Notes under the pieces: generated by a model
Seen by the model: only the letters and a program-made list of their open reading frames with translations
What the model was told of the DNA's origin: nothing
Database searches by the model: none
Shown here: positions 1-5,959 of the stretch, piece after piece
Numbering within the stretch: position 1 is the first letter of the stretch
Layout: every line of letters begins with the position of its first letter
Position numbers and translations under genes: made by a program
NCBI GenBank assembly: GCA_013362835.1
Contig: JABFVJ010000408.1
Location: forward strand, 1-6,489
Direction: 5' to 3'
Length of the DNA: 6,489 nt
Origin: Nonomuraea sp.
GTDB lineage: Bacteria > Actinomycetota > Actinomycetes > Streptosporangiales > Streptosporangiaceae

Positions 1-910
1 GCTGGCCGGGCGTGACACGCGGCCCGCCCGCTACCTGGCCGCGCGCGCCCCCGCCGGGGTGCTCGGCGGGCTGGTGGTCGCGCTGCTGGTCTTCGGCGCG
101 AGGGTCGGGGCGCAGCTGGCCTGGGCGTGGGCGCACGGCGAGCCGTTCGACGGCATGACCCCGTCGCCGCCGCTGGTGCTGTACATCCTGGTGGGCGGCT
201 GCGTGCTGCTGTTCATCGACCTGTCGGGGCTGGCCGGGGTGTACGCGCTGGAGCGGCGGCTGGCCGTACGGCTGCTCGGGCCCGACCGTACCGAGGCGCT
301 GGAACGCAGGATCGCCGAGCTGGCCGAGAGCCGCGCCGGCATCGTGGCGGCCGTCGACTCCGAGCGGCGCAGGATCGAGCGCGACCTGCACGACGGGCTG
401 CAGCAGCGCCTGGTGGCGCTGTCGATGCTGATCGGACGCTCCCGGCGCGGACGCCCCGAACTCCTGGAGCAGGCGCACGACCAGGCCCAGCAGGCGCTGG
501 CCGAGCTGCGCGAGGTGGCCTGGCGGGTCTACCCGAGCGGGCTCGACTCCCTCGGGCTCGGCGAGGCGCTGGCCGGCGTGGCGGAACGGGCCGGCATACC
601 GGTCAAGGTGGTGTGCGAGCTGCCGGAACGTCCGCCGATGGCGGTGGAGACGGCGGCGTACTTCGTGGTGAGCGAGGCGGTGACCAACGCGGCCAAGCAC
701 GCGGCCGCCTCGCTCGTCACGGTCGAGGTCGGACAGGAAGAGGAGACGGTGGTCGTACGGGTGAGCGACGACGGCACGGGCGGCGCCCGGCCCTCGGGCG
801 GCGGCCTTTCCGGGCTGGCCAGGCGGGTGGCGGCGCTCGACGGCGCCTTCGAGGTGGACAGCCCGCCCGGCGGGCCCACCACGGTCGTGGCGGTGCTGCC
901 GTGCGGGTGA
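1..910 (+). CDS. Sensor histidine kinase, NarL/DesK-like (HisKA_3 type), 5' end missing
   Basis: This is a membrane sensor kinase that should autophosphorylate on His and pass the phosphate to the regulator encoded next. The frame is open to the first base of the window, so the true start lies upstream; 302 residues are visible. Two hydrophobic stretches, about residues 20-45 and 57-83, look like the last membrane helices. A charged, probably coiled-coil linker follows (about 95-125). The dimerisation box ERDLHDGLQQR has the phospho-accepting His at visible residue 130. The ATPase domain has the N box (EAVTNAAKHA, Asn 229), the D box (SDDGTG, Asp 256/257) and a Gly-rich GGGLSGL loop near 265-272. 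The short HATPase and the His-Asp-Gly context place it in the HisKA_3 family. The GTG at 59 is inside the first membrane helix and is unlikely to be the start. The signal sensed is unknown. The stop overlaps the regulator gene by 10 bases. Confidence 0.93.
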   Translation, partial: LAGRDTRPARYLAARAPAGVLGGLVVALLVFGARVGAQLAWAWAHGEPFDGMTPSPPLVLYILVGGCVLLFIDLSGLAGVYALERRLAVRLLGPDRTEALERRIAELAESRAGIVAAVDSERRRIERDLHDGLQQRLVALSMLIGRSRRGRPELLEQAHDQAQQALAELREVAWRVYPSGLDSLGLGEALAGVAERAGIPVKVVCELPERPPMAVETAAYFVVSEAVTNAAKHAAASLVTVEVGQEEETVVVRVSDDGTGGARPSGGGLSGLARRVAALDGAFEVDSPPGGPTTVVAVLPCG

Positions 911-1545
911 TCCTGGCCGAGGACTCCACGCTGCTGCGCGAGGGCCTGGTACGCCTGCTGGCCGAGGAGGGCCACGAGGTGCCGGCAGCCGTGAGCGACG
1001 GCGACGCCCTGGTCGCGGCGGTGGCCGAGCACCGGCCCGACATCGTCGTGGTCGACGTGCGCATGCCGCCGACCCACACCGACGAGGGCCTGCGCGCGGC
1101 CCTGGAGATCAGGCGGCGCCACCCCGGCGTCAAGGTCCTGGTCCTGTCGCAGTACGTCGAGAAGCGGTACGCGACCGAGCTGATGAGCGCCGACGTCGAA
1201 GGCGTCGGCTACCTGCTGAAGGACCGGGTCGCGCAGGTCGGCGACTTCCTCGACGCGCTGGAGCGGGTCGGGTCCGGCGGCGCGGCGTTCGACCCCGAGG
1301 TGGTGCGCCAGCTCCTGGCCCGCACCACCCAGGTCGACCCGCTGGCCCGGCTGACCGCGCGCGAGCGCGAGGTGCTGGAGCGGATGGCGCAGGGGATGAC
1401 CAACGCCTCGATCGCCCAGCAGCTGCACGTGTCGCAGAGCGCGGTCGAGAAGCACGTCAACTCCCTGTTCGACAAGCTGGGCCTGTCCCACGCCAGCGGC
1501 TACAGCCGCCGGGTGCTGGCCGTGCTGCACTTCCTGAAGTCATGA
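901..1545 (+). CDS. Response regulator, NarL/FixJ family (REC + LuxR-type HTH)
   Basis: This is a 214-residue DNA-binding regulator, the likely partner of the upstream kinase. The receiver domain (about 1-120) has the acidic pair Glu7/Asp8, phospho-acceptor Asp52 in VVVDVRMPP, Ser83 (the switch Ser/Thr position, in VLVLSQY) and Lys107 (in YLLKD), so all canonical residues are present. The C-terminal LuxR-type helix-turn-helix runs from about 148 to 210: LTAREREVLERMAQGMTN, then SQSAVEKHV as recognition helix. The start is GTG at 901, inside the 3' end of the kinase gene, because it begins MRVILAEDS, the usual receiver N-terminus; a GTG at 907 is the alternative. No strong ribosome binding site is visible, which fits translational coupling to the kinase. 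Its stop overlaps the next start (ATGA). Its DNA target is unknown; autoregulation is common for such pairs but not shown here. Confidence 0.95.
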   Translation: MRVILAEDSTLLREGLVRLLAEEGHEVPAAVSDGDALVAAVAEHRPDIVVVDVRMPPTHTDEGLRAALEIRRRHPGVKVLVLSQYVEKRYATELMSADVEGVGYLLKDRVAQVGDFLDALERVGSGGAAFDPEVVRQLLARTTQVDPLARLTAREREVLERMAQGMTNASIAQQLHVSQSAVEKHVNSLFDKLGLSHASGYSRRVLAVLHFLKS

Positions 1546-2453
1546 GGGCGCGCCCGTTCGCCGACGACGACCTGCCACGCCTGCAGGCCGCCATGGCGGG
1601 GTGGATCGCCGAGGCCGGCCGGTGCGGTTACGACCACATCGGCGAGCTGCCGCACCGCCTCTACGACAACCTGCGCGACCGGCGTCCGGCCGCCGACCTC
1701 GTCCAGGTGTGGGAGGACGGCTCGGGCGTGGCCGGGGTCGCGATCACGCTGCGGTTCGGCTGCGCGTTCGACGTCTTCGCCGCGCCCGCGCTGCGCGGTG
1801 GGCCCGGGGAGCTGCGCATGTTGCGCGCGGCCCATCGGGCGACGGCCCGGCTGATGGACCCGGCCGAGCCGTACGTGCTGACCGACGTCTTCGACTGCGA
1901 CGCCGCCAGGATCGTCCTGCTGGAGGGGGCCGGGTTCGAGCGGTTCCGCGTCTGGGACCACGTCAACGACCGCGACCTGCGTGAGCCCGTGCCCGAGCCT
2001 CGACCGCCCGCCGGGTTCCTGCTGCGCGGCGCCGTACCGGCCGACGCGCAGGGGCTGGCCGAGGCGCGCAACGCCGCGTTCGGCGAGGACTGGACGGGGG
2101 CGCTGTACCGGTCGGCGATGATGGACAAGCCCCGCTACGACCCGGCCCGCGAGATCGTCGTCGAGGCCCCCGACGGCCGCGTCGCCGCCTTCGCCGTCTA
2201 CTGGCTCGACCCGCTCAACAGGACCGGCCACTTCGAACCGGTCGGCACCCACCCGGCCTTCTGGCGTCGCGGCCTGGCGCGGGCGGCGATGCTGCACGGC
2301 CTGCGGGCCATGCGCGCGGCGGGCATGACGCTGGCCACCGTCAACCACGACGCCGGCAACGCCGCCGCCCGCGCCCTGTACCGGTCGCTCGGCTTCGCCC
2401 GCCGCCACGAGACCTACGGCTACCGCTGCCCGGCCGGCTCGACGCCGTCGTAG
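1542..2453 (+). CDS. GNAT-family N-acetyltransferase with two GNAT-like halves
   Basis: A 303-residue protein likely to transfer an acyl group from acyl-CoA to an unknown amine. The C-terminal half (about 160-290) is a complete GNAT domain. It has a beta4/motif A segment, HFEPVGTHPAF (from His230), followed by the acetyl-CoA pyrophosphate loop RRGLAR (242-247). Its motif B region is NHDAGNAAARALYRSLGF (268-285), with Tyr280 at the usual general-acid position. The N-terminal half (about 1-145) looks like a degenerate second GNAT fold: it ends in VLLEGAGFERF but lacks a clear R/Q-x-x-G-x-G/A loop. Length and tandem layout resemble mycothiol synthase (MshD), but I see no specific reason to assign that role. 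The ATG at 1542 overlaps the regulator's stop by 4 bases, which argues for co-translation in the two-component operon. The 3' end overlaps the convergent P450 gene by 34 bases. Confidence 0.88.
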   Translation: MRARPFADDDLPRLQAAMAGWIAEAGRCGYDHIGELPHRLYDNLRDRRPAADLVQVWEDGSGVAGVAITLRFGCAFDVFAAPALRGGPGELRMLRAAHRATARLMDPAEPYVLTDVFDCDAARIVLLEGAGFERFRVWDHVNDRDLREPVPEPRPPAGFLLRGAVPADAQGLAEARNAAFGEDWTGALYRSAMMDKPRYDPAREIVVEAPDGRVAAFAVYWLDPLNRTGHFEPVGTHPAFWRRGLARAAMLHGLRAMRAAGMTLATVNHDAGNAAARALYRSLGFARRHETYGYRCPAGSTPS

Positions 2454-3634
2454 TCGATCAGCAGGTGACGCGGCCCGCGCAGCACCGGGCTCGGCCGGTA
2501 CGGCGGCGGATCGGCCACCAGCCGCGGATTCCTCAGCCTGCGGACCAGCTCGCCCAGCACGATCTGCGCCTCCAGCCGGGCCAGCGGCGCGCCGAAGCAG
2601 TAGTGGACGCCGCCGCCGAACCCCAGGTGCTCGTTGGGCCTGCGGCACGGGTCGAACCGGTCGGGATCGCTCACGTGGGCCGGGTCGCGGCTGCCGGCCG
2701 CCAGCGCGAGCACGACGGGTGATCCGGCCGGGATCGTGACGTCCCCGACGGTGACGTCGTCGAGGGTGACCCGCGAGGACACCAGCTGCACGGGCGGCTC
2801 GTACCGCAGCAGTTCCTCGACCGCGGTGATGACGAGGTCCGGCTCGGCGCGCAGGCGTTCGAGCTGGTCGGGGTGGCGCAGCAGGGTGAGCATGCCGTTG
2901 GCGATGAGGTTGATCGTGGTCTCGTGGCCGGCGATGAGCAGCAGCATGGCGGTGGCGACGACCTCGTCCGGCGTCATGCGGCCGTCCGGCCCCTCGTGGG
3001 TGACGAGCCCGGACAACAGGTCGTCGCCGGGCCGCGCGCGCCGGGCGTCGGCGAGGCCGGCGAGGTAGCGTTCCAGCTGCTGCGACACCGCCTGGCGCTC
3101 GCGCGCCCGCTCGGCGCGGTCCTCCTCACCCGGCCCGAGCGTCTCGACGATCTGGTCGGCCCACCCGTGGAACTGCCCCTCGTCCTCCTCCGGCACGCCG
3201 AGCAGCCGGCAGATCACCGCGATCGGCAGCGGGTAGGCGACCTCGTCGACGACGTCGGCGCGCCGCTTGCCCGCGATGGCGTCGATCAGGTGGGTGGTCG
3301 TGGCCAGCATCATCGGACGCAGCCCGTCGACGATCCGCGGCGTGTGCGGCGGCCCGAAATGCCGCATGGTCAGGCGGCGCAGCCGGTCGTGCTCGGGCGG
3401 GTCGAGCCTGATGAAGGCGGGCGCGTGCTCCGGCTCCTCGGGCGCGGAGGCGAGGTTGCGCCGGTCGGAGCTGAGGCGCGGGTCGTGCAGCAGCTCGACG
3501 ATCTCCCGGTAGGTGCTGACGACGTACGTGCCGTCCTCCAGCCGCCGCACCGGCGTCTGCCGGAGCGCCCCGAGGTGGGGGTAGGGGTCGGCGCGGCCGG
3601 CCGGGTCGAGGATGCGCTGGAAGGCGCTGGTCAT
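2420..3634 (-). CDS. Cytochrome P450 monooxygenase (soluble, bacterial class I type)
   Basis: A 404-residue heme monooxygenase that should insert one oxygen atom from O2 into an organic substrate using two electrons from a ferredoxin. It has no signal peptide or membrane anchor, so it is cytosolic. Landmarks in order: LDPPEHDRLRRL (C-helix region, about 77-88), the I-helix oxygen-activation motif AGHETT (235-240, conserved Thr239), the K-helix E-x-x-R (Glu274 to Arg277 in EELLRYEPP), RFDPCRRPN (meander), and the heme loop GFGGGVHYCFG with the thiolate ligand Cys346. All catalytic elements are intact and the length is normal. The pattern resembles the CYP105/CYP107-like actinomycete P450s, but I cannot assign a CYP family or substrate. 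The ATG at 3634 has an AAGGAG site 7 bases upstream. It lies 27 bases downstream of the ferredoxin-reductase fusion gene on the same strand, so that protein is its likely electron donor. Confidence 0.96.
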   Translation of the reverse strand: MTSAFQRILDPAGRADPYPHLGALRQTPVRRLEDGTYVVSTYREIVELLHDPRLSSDRRNLASAPEEPEHAPAFIRLDPPEHDRLRRLTMRHFGPPHTPRIVDGLRPMMLATTTHLIDAIAGKRRADVVDEVAYPLPIAVICRLLGVPEEDEGQFHGWADQIVETLGPGEEDRAERARERQAVSQQLERYLAGLADARRARPGDDLLSGLVTHEGPDGRMTPDEVVATAMLLLIAGHETTINLIANGMLTLLRHPDQLERLRAEPDLVITAVEELLRYEPPVQLVSSRVTLDDVTVGDVTIPAGSPVVLALAAGSRDPAHVSDPDRFDPCRRPNEHLGFGGGVHYCFGAPLARLEAQIVLGELVRRLRNPRLVADPPPYRPSPVLRGPRHLLIDYDGVEPAGQR

Positions 3635-3641
3635 GCCTGCA

Positions 3642-3647
3642 CTCCTT
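3642..3647 (-). promoter_or_regulatory. Ribosome binding site of the P450 gene
   Basis: On the minus strand AAGGAG stands 7 bases before the ATG at 3634, within the 27-base gap after the reductase stop codon. It is a near-consensus Shine-Dalgarno and fixes the P450 start. It also shows that the P450 can be initiated independently of the upstream gene. Confidence 0.85.
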
Positions 3648-3661
3648 GAGGTTCGGGCGCG

Positions 3662-5266
3662 TCAGCTCTGCGGCGCGTGCAGCAGCGAGGCGCGGCGTTC
3701 GGCCGGGTCGTGCCCGGTCACCACGACGGTCGCGCCCGCCGCCGCGACCAGCCGTTCGGGCACCCGGGCCGGTACGGGCCGCGCCTCCACCGGCTGGTCC
3801 AGCCGCCGGAAGCCGGGCGGGAAGGGCGCGGCCCGCTCGATCAGCCGCTGGTAGAACTCCAGCCACATGCCCTGGTCGAACGTGACCGCCGCCGTGACGC
3901 GGCCCTGGTAGCCGTAGACGGCGACGAACCGGCCCTCCTCCGCCGAGCCCTGCGTGAGGACGATCTCGTCGGCGAACGTGGGCACGCCGACCGACTTGAT
4001 GTTCACCCCGAACTGGGCGGACCAGAACACCGGCACCGACAGGTGCGGCCAGCGGTGCGTCTGGTCGCTGACCATGTTGTGGGCGGCGATCTCGGCCTGG
4101 GTGACCGCGTTGCCCCAGTGCTCCAGCGTCATGAACTGGTACTGGTACAGCGGGTGCGGGAACCGGGCGATGTCGCCGGCGACGAAGACGTCGTCGGTCA
4201 CCAGGCCGTTGGTGTCCACGGCGCGGCAGCCGGCGTCGCAGGCCACGCCCCACACGCCGGCGGCCAGGCCCGAGTCGCGCAGCCATTCGACGTTGCGGAT
4301 CGAGCCGAGCGCGACGACGGCGACCTCGGCCTCGACCGTGCTGCCGTCGGACAGGCGGGCGCCGCGCAGCCGTCCGTGGCCGTCGTCCTCCAGCGCGGTG
4401 ACGGTGGTGTCGCAGCGCAGGTCCACGCCGTGATCGCGCTGGAGCCTGGCGGCCACGTCGCCGATCACGCCGCCCAGGGCGTTGACGAGCGGGGCCGGGC
4501 CGCGTTCGACGACCGTCACGGGCAGGCCGAGCTCGCGGCAGACGGAGGCGATCTCGCTGCCGGTGAACCCGGCCCCGAGGACGAGCACCCGGCTCGGGCG
4601 GGCGGCCAGCGCCTGGCGCAGCCCGGCGGCGTCACCCATCGAACGGACCGTGTGCACGCCCTCCAGCCGGGCCTCGGCCTCGTTCGGCCACGGGCGGGCG
4701 CGGGTGCCGGTGGCCAGCAGGACCCGGTCGAAGCCGATCTCGCGGCCGTCGGCCAGCAGCACCCGCTTGCCTGCCACGTCCAGGCCGGTCGCCGGGGTGC
4801 CGTGCAGCCATTCGGCCTCGACCTCGCGCAGGTGGGGGAGCATGACGTGGTCGGGCGGCACCTGTCCCATGAGGACCTGCTTGGACAGGGGCGGACGGTC
4901 GTACGGCTCGACGGGCTCCGCGCCGATCACCGTCAGCGTCCCGGTGAAGCCCTCCCGCCTGAGCACGCCCGCGGCCCGCGCCCCGGCCAGCGACGCGCCG
5001 ACGATGACGATGTGGCCGTCGGTCATCCCGCGAGCCGGGGGAGCGGGTGGGCCGGGCGGCTCGGGGGTGAGCCTGGTCGCCGTCCAGTCGAGGTGGATGG
5101 CCTGGACGGGGCAGGCGGCGGCCGCGCGCAGGACGTGCTCGCGGTGGTCGTCGGCGGGGTGGAGGTCGTACAGGAGGGATTCCTCGCCCATGGTGAAGAC
5201 GTCGGGTGCGAGGAAGGCGCACTGCCCGTAGCCCTGGCACCGCGTCAGATCGACGACGACTCTCAC
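3662..5266 (-). CDS. Ferredoxin (three-Cys cluster) fused to FAD-dependent ferredoxin reductase
   Basis: A 534-residue predicted electron-transfer protein carrying electrons from NAD(P)H through FAD and an iron-sulfur cluster to the neighbouring P450. Residues 1-61 are a P450-type ferredoxin: Cys10 and Cys16 in CQGYGQC (Tyr13 replaces the cysteine of a 4Fe-4S site) and Cys52 in AACPVQAI, expected to hold a 3Fe-4S cluster. A Pro-rich linker (67-78) leads to Met81, where the reductase begins. The reductase has an FAD fold (IVIVGASLAGARA, 86-98), an NAD(P)-binding loop GAGFTG (231-236) with Glu254 in VVE suggesting NADH preference, the second FAD motif VFVAGD (Asp365), and a C-terminal reductase domain from about 413. 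A tail of about 40 residues follows. No stop separates the halves. I chose GTG 5266 because ferredoxins of this family begin MRVVVD; a G-rich run (5275-5280) lies just upstream. Alternatives are an internal ATG at 5026 (454-residue reductase alone) and an upstream GTG at 5383. Confidence 0.92.
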   Translation of the reverse strand: MRVVVDLTRCQGYGQCAFLAPDVFTMGEESLLYDLHPADDHREHVLRAAAACPVQAIHLDWTATRLTPEPPGPPAPPARGMTDGHIVIVGASLAGARAAGVLRREGFTGTLTVIGAEPVEPYDRPPLSKQVLMGQVPPDHVMLPHLREVEAEWLHGTPATGLDVAGKRVLLADGREIGFDRVLLATGTRARPWPNEAEARLEGVHTVRSMGDAAGLRQALAARPSRVLVLGAGFTGSEIASVCRELGLPVTVVERGPAPLVNALGGVIGDVAARLQRDHGVDLRCDTTVTALEDDGHGRLRGARLSDGSTVEAEVAVVALGSIRNVEWLRDSGLAAGVWGVACDAGCRAVDTNGLVTDDVFVAGDIARFPHPLYQYQFMTLEHWGNAVTQAEIAAHNMVSDQTHRWPHLSVPVFWSAQFGVNIKSVGVPTFADEIVLTQGSAEEGRFVAVYGYQGRVTAAVTFDQGMWLEFYQRLIERAAPFPPGFRRLDQPVEARPVPARVPERLVAAAGATVVVTGHDPAERRASLLHAPQS

Positions 5267-5379
5267 CGGCCATCCCCCCGTCGGACCGGCGCGCCCTCCG
5301 GCGGCGCACCCGGCCCGTGGGGGCCTACCCTCGACGTCCCCGCCCGTAGCCTGCCCTTTCCGGGTCTTTACGTACGGGG
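5267..5379. other. Gap between VOC gene and ferredoxin-reductase gene
   Basis: This 113-base spacer separates two minus-strand genes. It contains an inverted repeat CCCGTA/TACGGG right after the VOC stop, and a small GC hairpin, GGCCC-gtgg-GGGCC (5312-5325). Neither is followed by a T-run, so an intrinsic terminator is not shown. I see no clear -35/-10 pair for the downstream gene. The reductase reading frame is open through the whole gap. Confidence 0.5.
5343..5378. repeat. Imperfectly nested inverted repeat after the VOC stop
   Basis: Arms CCCGTA (5343-5348) and TACGGG (5373-5378) are perfect complements around a 24-base loop, which itself holds a small CCC/GGG pairing. The outer arm ends two bases from the VOC stop codon. 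It could act as an operator or weak RNA structure, but six-base arms arise often by chance in DNA this rich in GC. Confidence 0.25.
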
Positions 5380-5793
5380 TCACTCGGCGTAGGGCTGGTC
5401 CTCTCCTTGGGCGCTGTAGCCGAGGCTCCAGATGTAGCCGTCGGGGTCGGCGAAGGCGCCGCCGTACCCGCCCCACGGGAGGGCGGCCCCGGGCTTCAGG
5501 ATCGTCGCGCCGGCCTTCTCGGCCTCGGCGAGGATCTCGTCGACCCGTGCTTCGCTGCGGACGACGTACGTGAGGACCAATCCGCTGAACCCGCTGCCTT
5601 CCGGGCTCGTGCCCAGCTGCTCGGCCAGCCCTTCACGGCCGTAGAAGCCGACCGGCGAGGCCCCGTCGGACTCGAAGAACACCGAGATGCCGTAGTCGTC
5701 CTTGATCTTCCAGCCGAGCCCTTCGGTGTAGAACCGCTTGGCCCTGTCCATGTCCCGTACGCCGAGCAGGATCGAGCTGACGTGCGCCTTCAT
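5380..5793 (-). CDS. VOC family protein (glyoxalase/bleomycin-resistance fold)
   Basis: A 137-residue cytosolic protein made of two beta-alpha-beta-beta-beta modules. The first module includes ILLGVRDMDRAKRFYTEGLGWK (8-29, written here as its landmarks V12, D14, F21, Y22, G25), and the second includes the ALPWGGYGGAFADPDGYIW stretch (104-122). The DPDG turn is the family's typical C-terminal signature. In many metal-dependent VOC enzymes an acidic ligand follows this turn (as in DPDGxxWE); here the residue after Trp122 is Ser123, so a classic metal site looks incomplete. A binding or sequestering role is therefore as plausible as catalysis. Substrate unknown. The ATG at 5793 is supported by an AAGGAG site 7 bases upstream; longer open sequence upstream is ignored for that reason. 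It lies 113 bases upstream of the ferredoxin-reductase gene on the same strand and may be the first gene of the P450 operon or a separate unit. Confidence 0.9.
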   Translation of the reverse strand: MKAHVSSILLGVRDMDRAKRFYTEGLGWKIKDDYGISVFFESDGASPVGFYGREGLAEQLGTSPEGSGFSGLVLTYVVRSEARVDEILAEAEKAGATILKPGAALPWGGYGGAFADPDGYIWSLGYSAQGEDQPYAE

Positions 5794-5800
5794 GCCTTGT

Positions 5801-5806
5801 CTCCTT
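5801..5806 (-). promoter_or_regulatory. Ribosome binding site of the VOC gene
   Basis: AAGGAG on the minus strand, 7 bases before the ATG at 5793. Motif and spacing match those of the P450 gene. It decides this start over in-frame upstream codons that would extend the protein by about 56 residues lacking family resemblance. Confidence 0.85.
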
Positions 5807-5828
5807 GCCGATTGAGGGGTGAAACACA

Positions 5829-5837
5829 TGACAGTCA
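5829..5837. repeat. Nine-base palindrome TGACAGTCA
   Basis: Perfect four-base arms (TGAC/GTCA) around one central base, 36 bases upstream of the VOC start codon. Its place in the VOC leader would suit an operator for a dimeric regulator, but the arms are short and no second copy is seen nearby. Confidence 0.25.
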
Positions 5838-5882
5838 CGCTACGGAGGGCTCGGCCTGCGGCGCTTCTCGATTCCTGACCGT

Positions 5883-5899
5883 TTCGTCCCCCTTCGTCC
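5883..5899. repeat. Helically phased direct repeat of TTCGTCC
   Basis: TTCGTCC occurs at 5883-5889 and again at 5893-5899, a 10-base period that puts both copies on the same face of the helix. It is near the middle of the divergent region, where a shared regulator site would be expected. No matching regulator gene is visible nearby except the distant NarL-type regulator. Confidence 0.3.
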
Positions 5900-5951
5900 G
5901 TCGGCCCGAATATGCTGCCTTGACGGATCATTCGGATGGCCTCGGGCGGTC

Positions 5952-5957
5952 GGAGAG
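5952..5957 (+). promoter_or_regulatory. Probable ribosome binding site of the hydrolase gene
   Basis: GGAGAG ends two bases before the ATG at 5960; the GGAG core is 4 bases away. The spacing is short, but this is the only Shine-Dalgarno-like sequence before the start. Confidence 0.55.
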
Positions 5958-5959
5958 AC

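Larger units (their letters stand above)
5794..5959. other. Divergent intergenic region between VOC and hydrolase genes
   Basis: These 166 bases must hold the promoters of the leftward VOC gene and the rightward hydrolase gene, unless the latter is read from further left. A TATGCT (5911-5916, +) and a TAGCGT (5842-5837, -) resemble -10 hexamers, but neither has a convincing -35 hexamer at 16-18 bases. A TTGACG (5920-5925, +) lacks a -10. Short repeats are listed separately. The region is somewhat less GC-rich than the coding DNA. Confidence 0.6.

Noticed and set aside
529..1530. A 333-codon minus-strand open frame opposite the kinase and regulator genes
   Set aside because: Antisense to two genes with complete catalytic motifs; the translation lacks any family signature.
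1542..2453. Mycothiol synthase (mshD)
   Set aside because: Length and tandem layout fit, but the N-terminal half lacks an evident second CoA site and the two-component context is not that of mycothiol biosynthesis, so only GNAT family is claimed.
1500..2648. A 382-codon minus-strand open frame across the GNAT gene and P450 3' end
   Set aside because: It crosses the ends of two well-supported genes, its product is repetitive Arg/Ala/Gly/Val sequence without motifs, and it is explained as a shadow of the codon bias.
3126..4286. A 386-codon minus-strand frame overlapping the P450 and the reductase
   Set aside because: It is an alternative frame on the same strand as two real genes, with Arg/Ala/Pro-rich translation typical of a shifted GC-rich frame. 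It is not evidence of a frameshift, because both true frames are intact.
3677..5392. A 571-codon open frame on the + strand opposite the ferredoxin-reductase gene
   Set aside because: Long antisense frames are expected in very GC-rich coding DNA. Its translation is low-complexity (Arg/Gly/Asp/Val-rich), has no recognisable domain, and the opposite strand has clear motifs and length for a known family.
5920..5948. TTGACG as a -35 box for the hydrolase promoter
   Set aside because: The hexamer 17 bases downstream is CGGGCG, which does not resemble a -10 element, and other spacings are no better.
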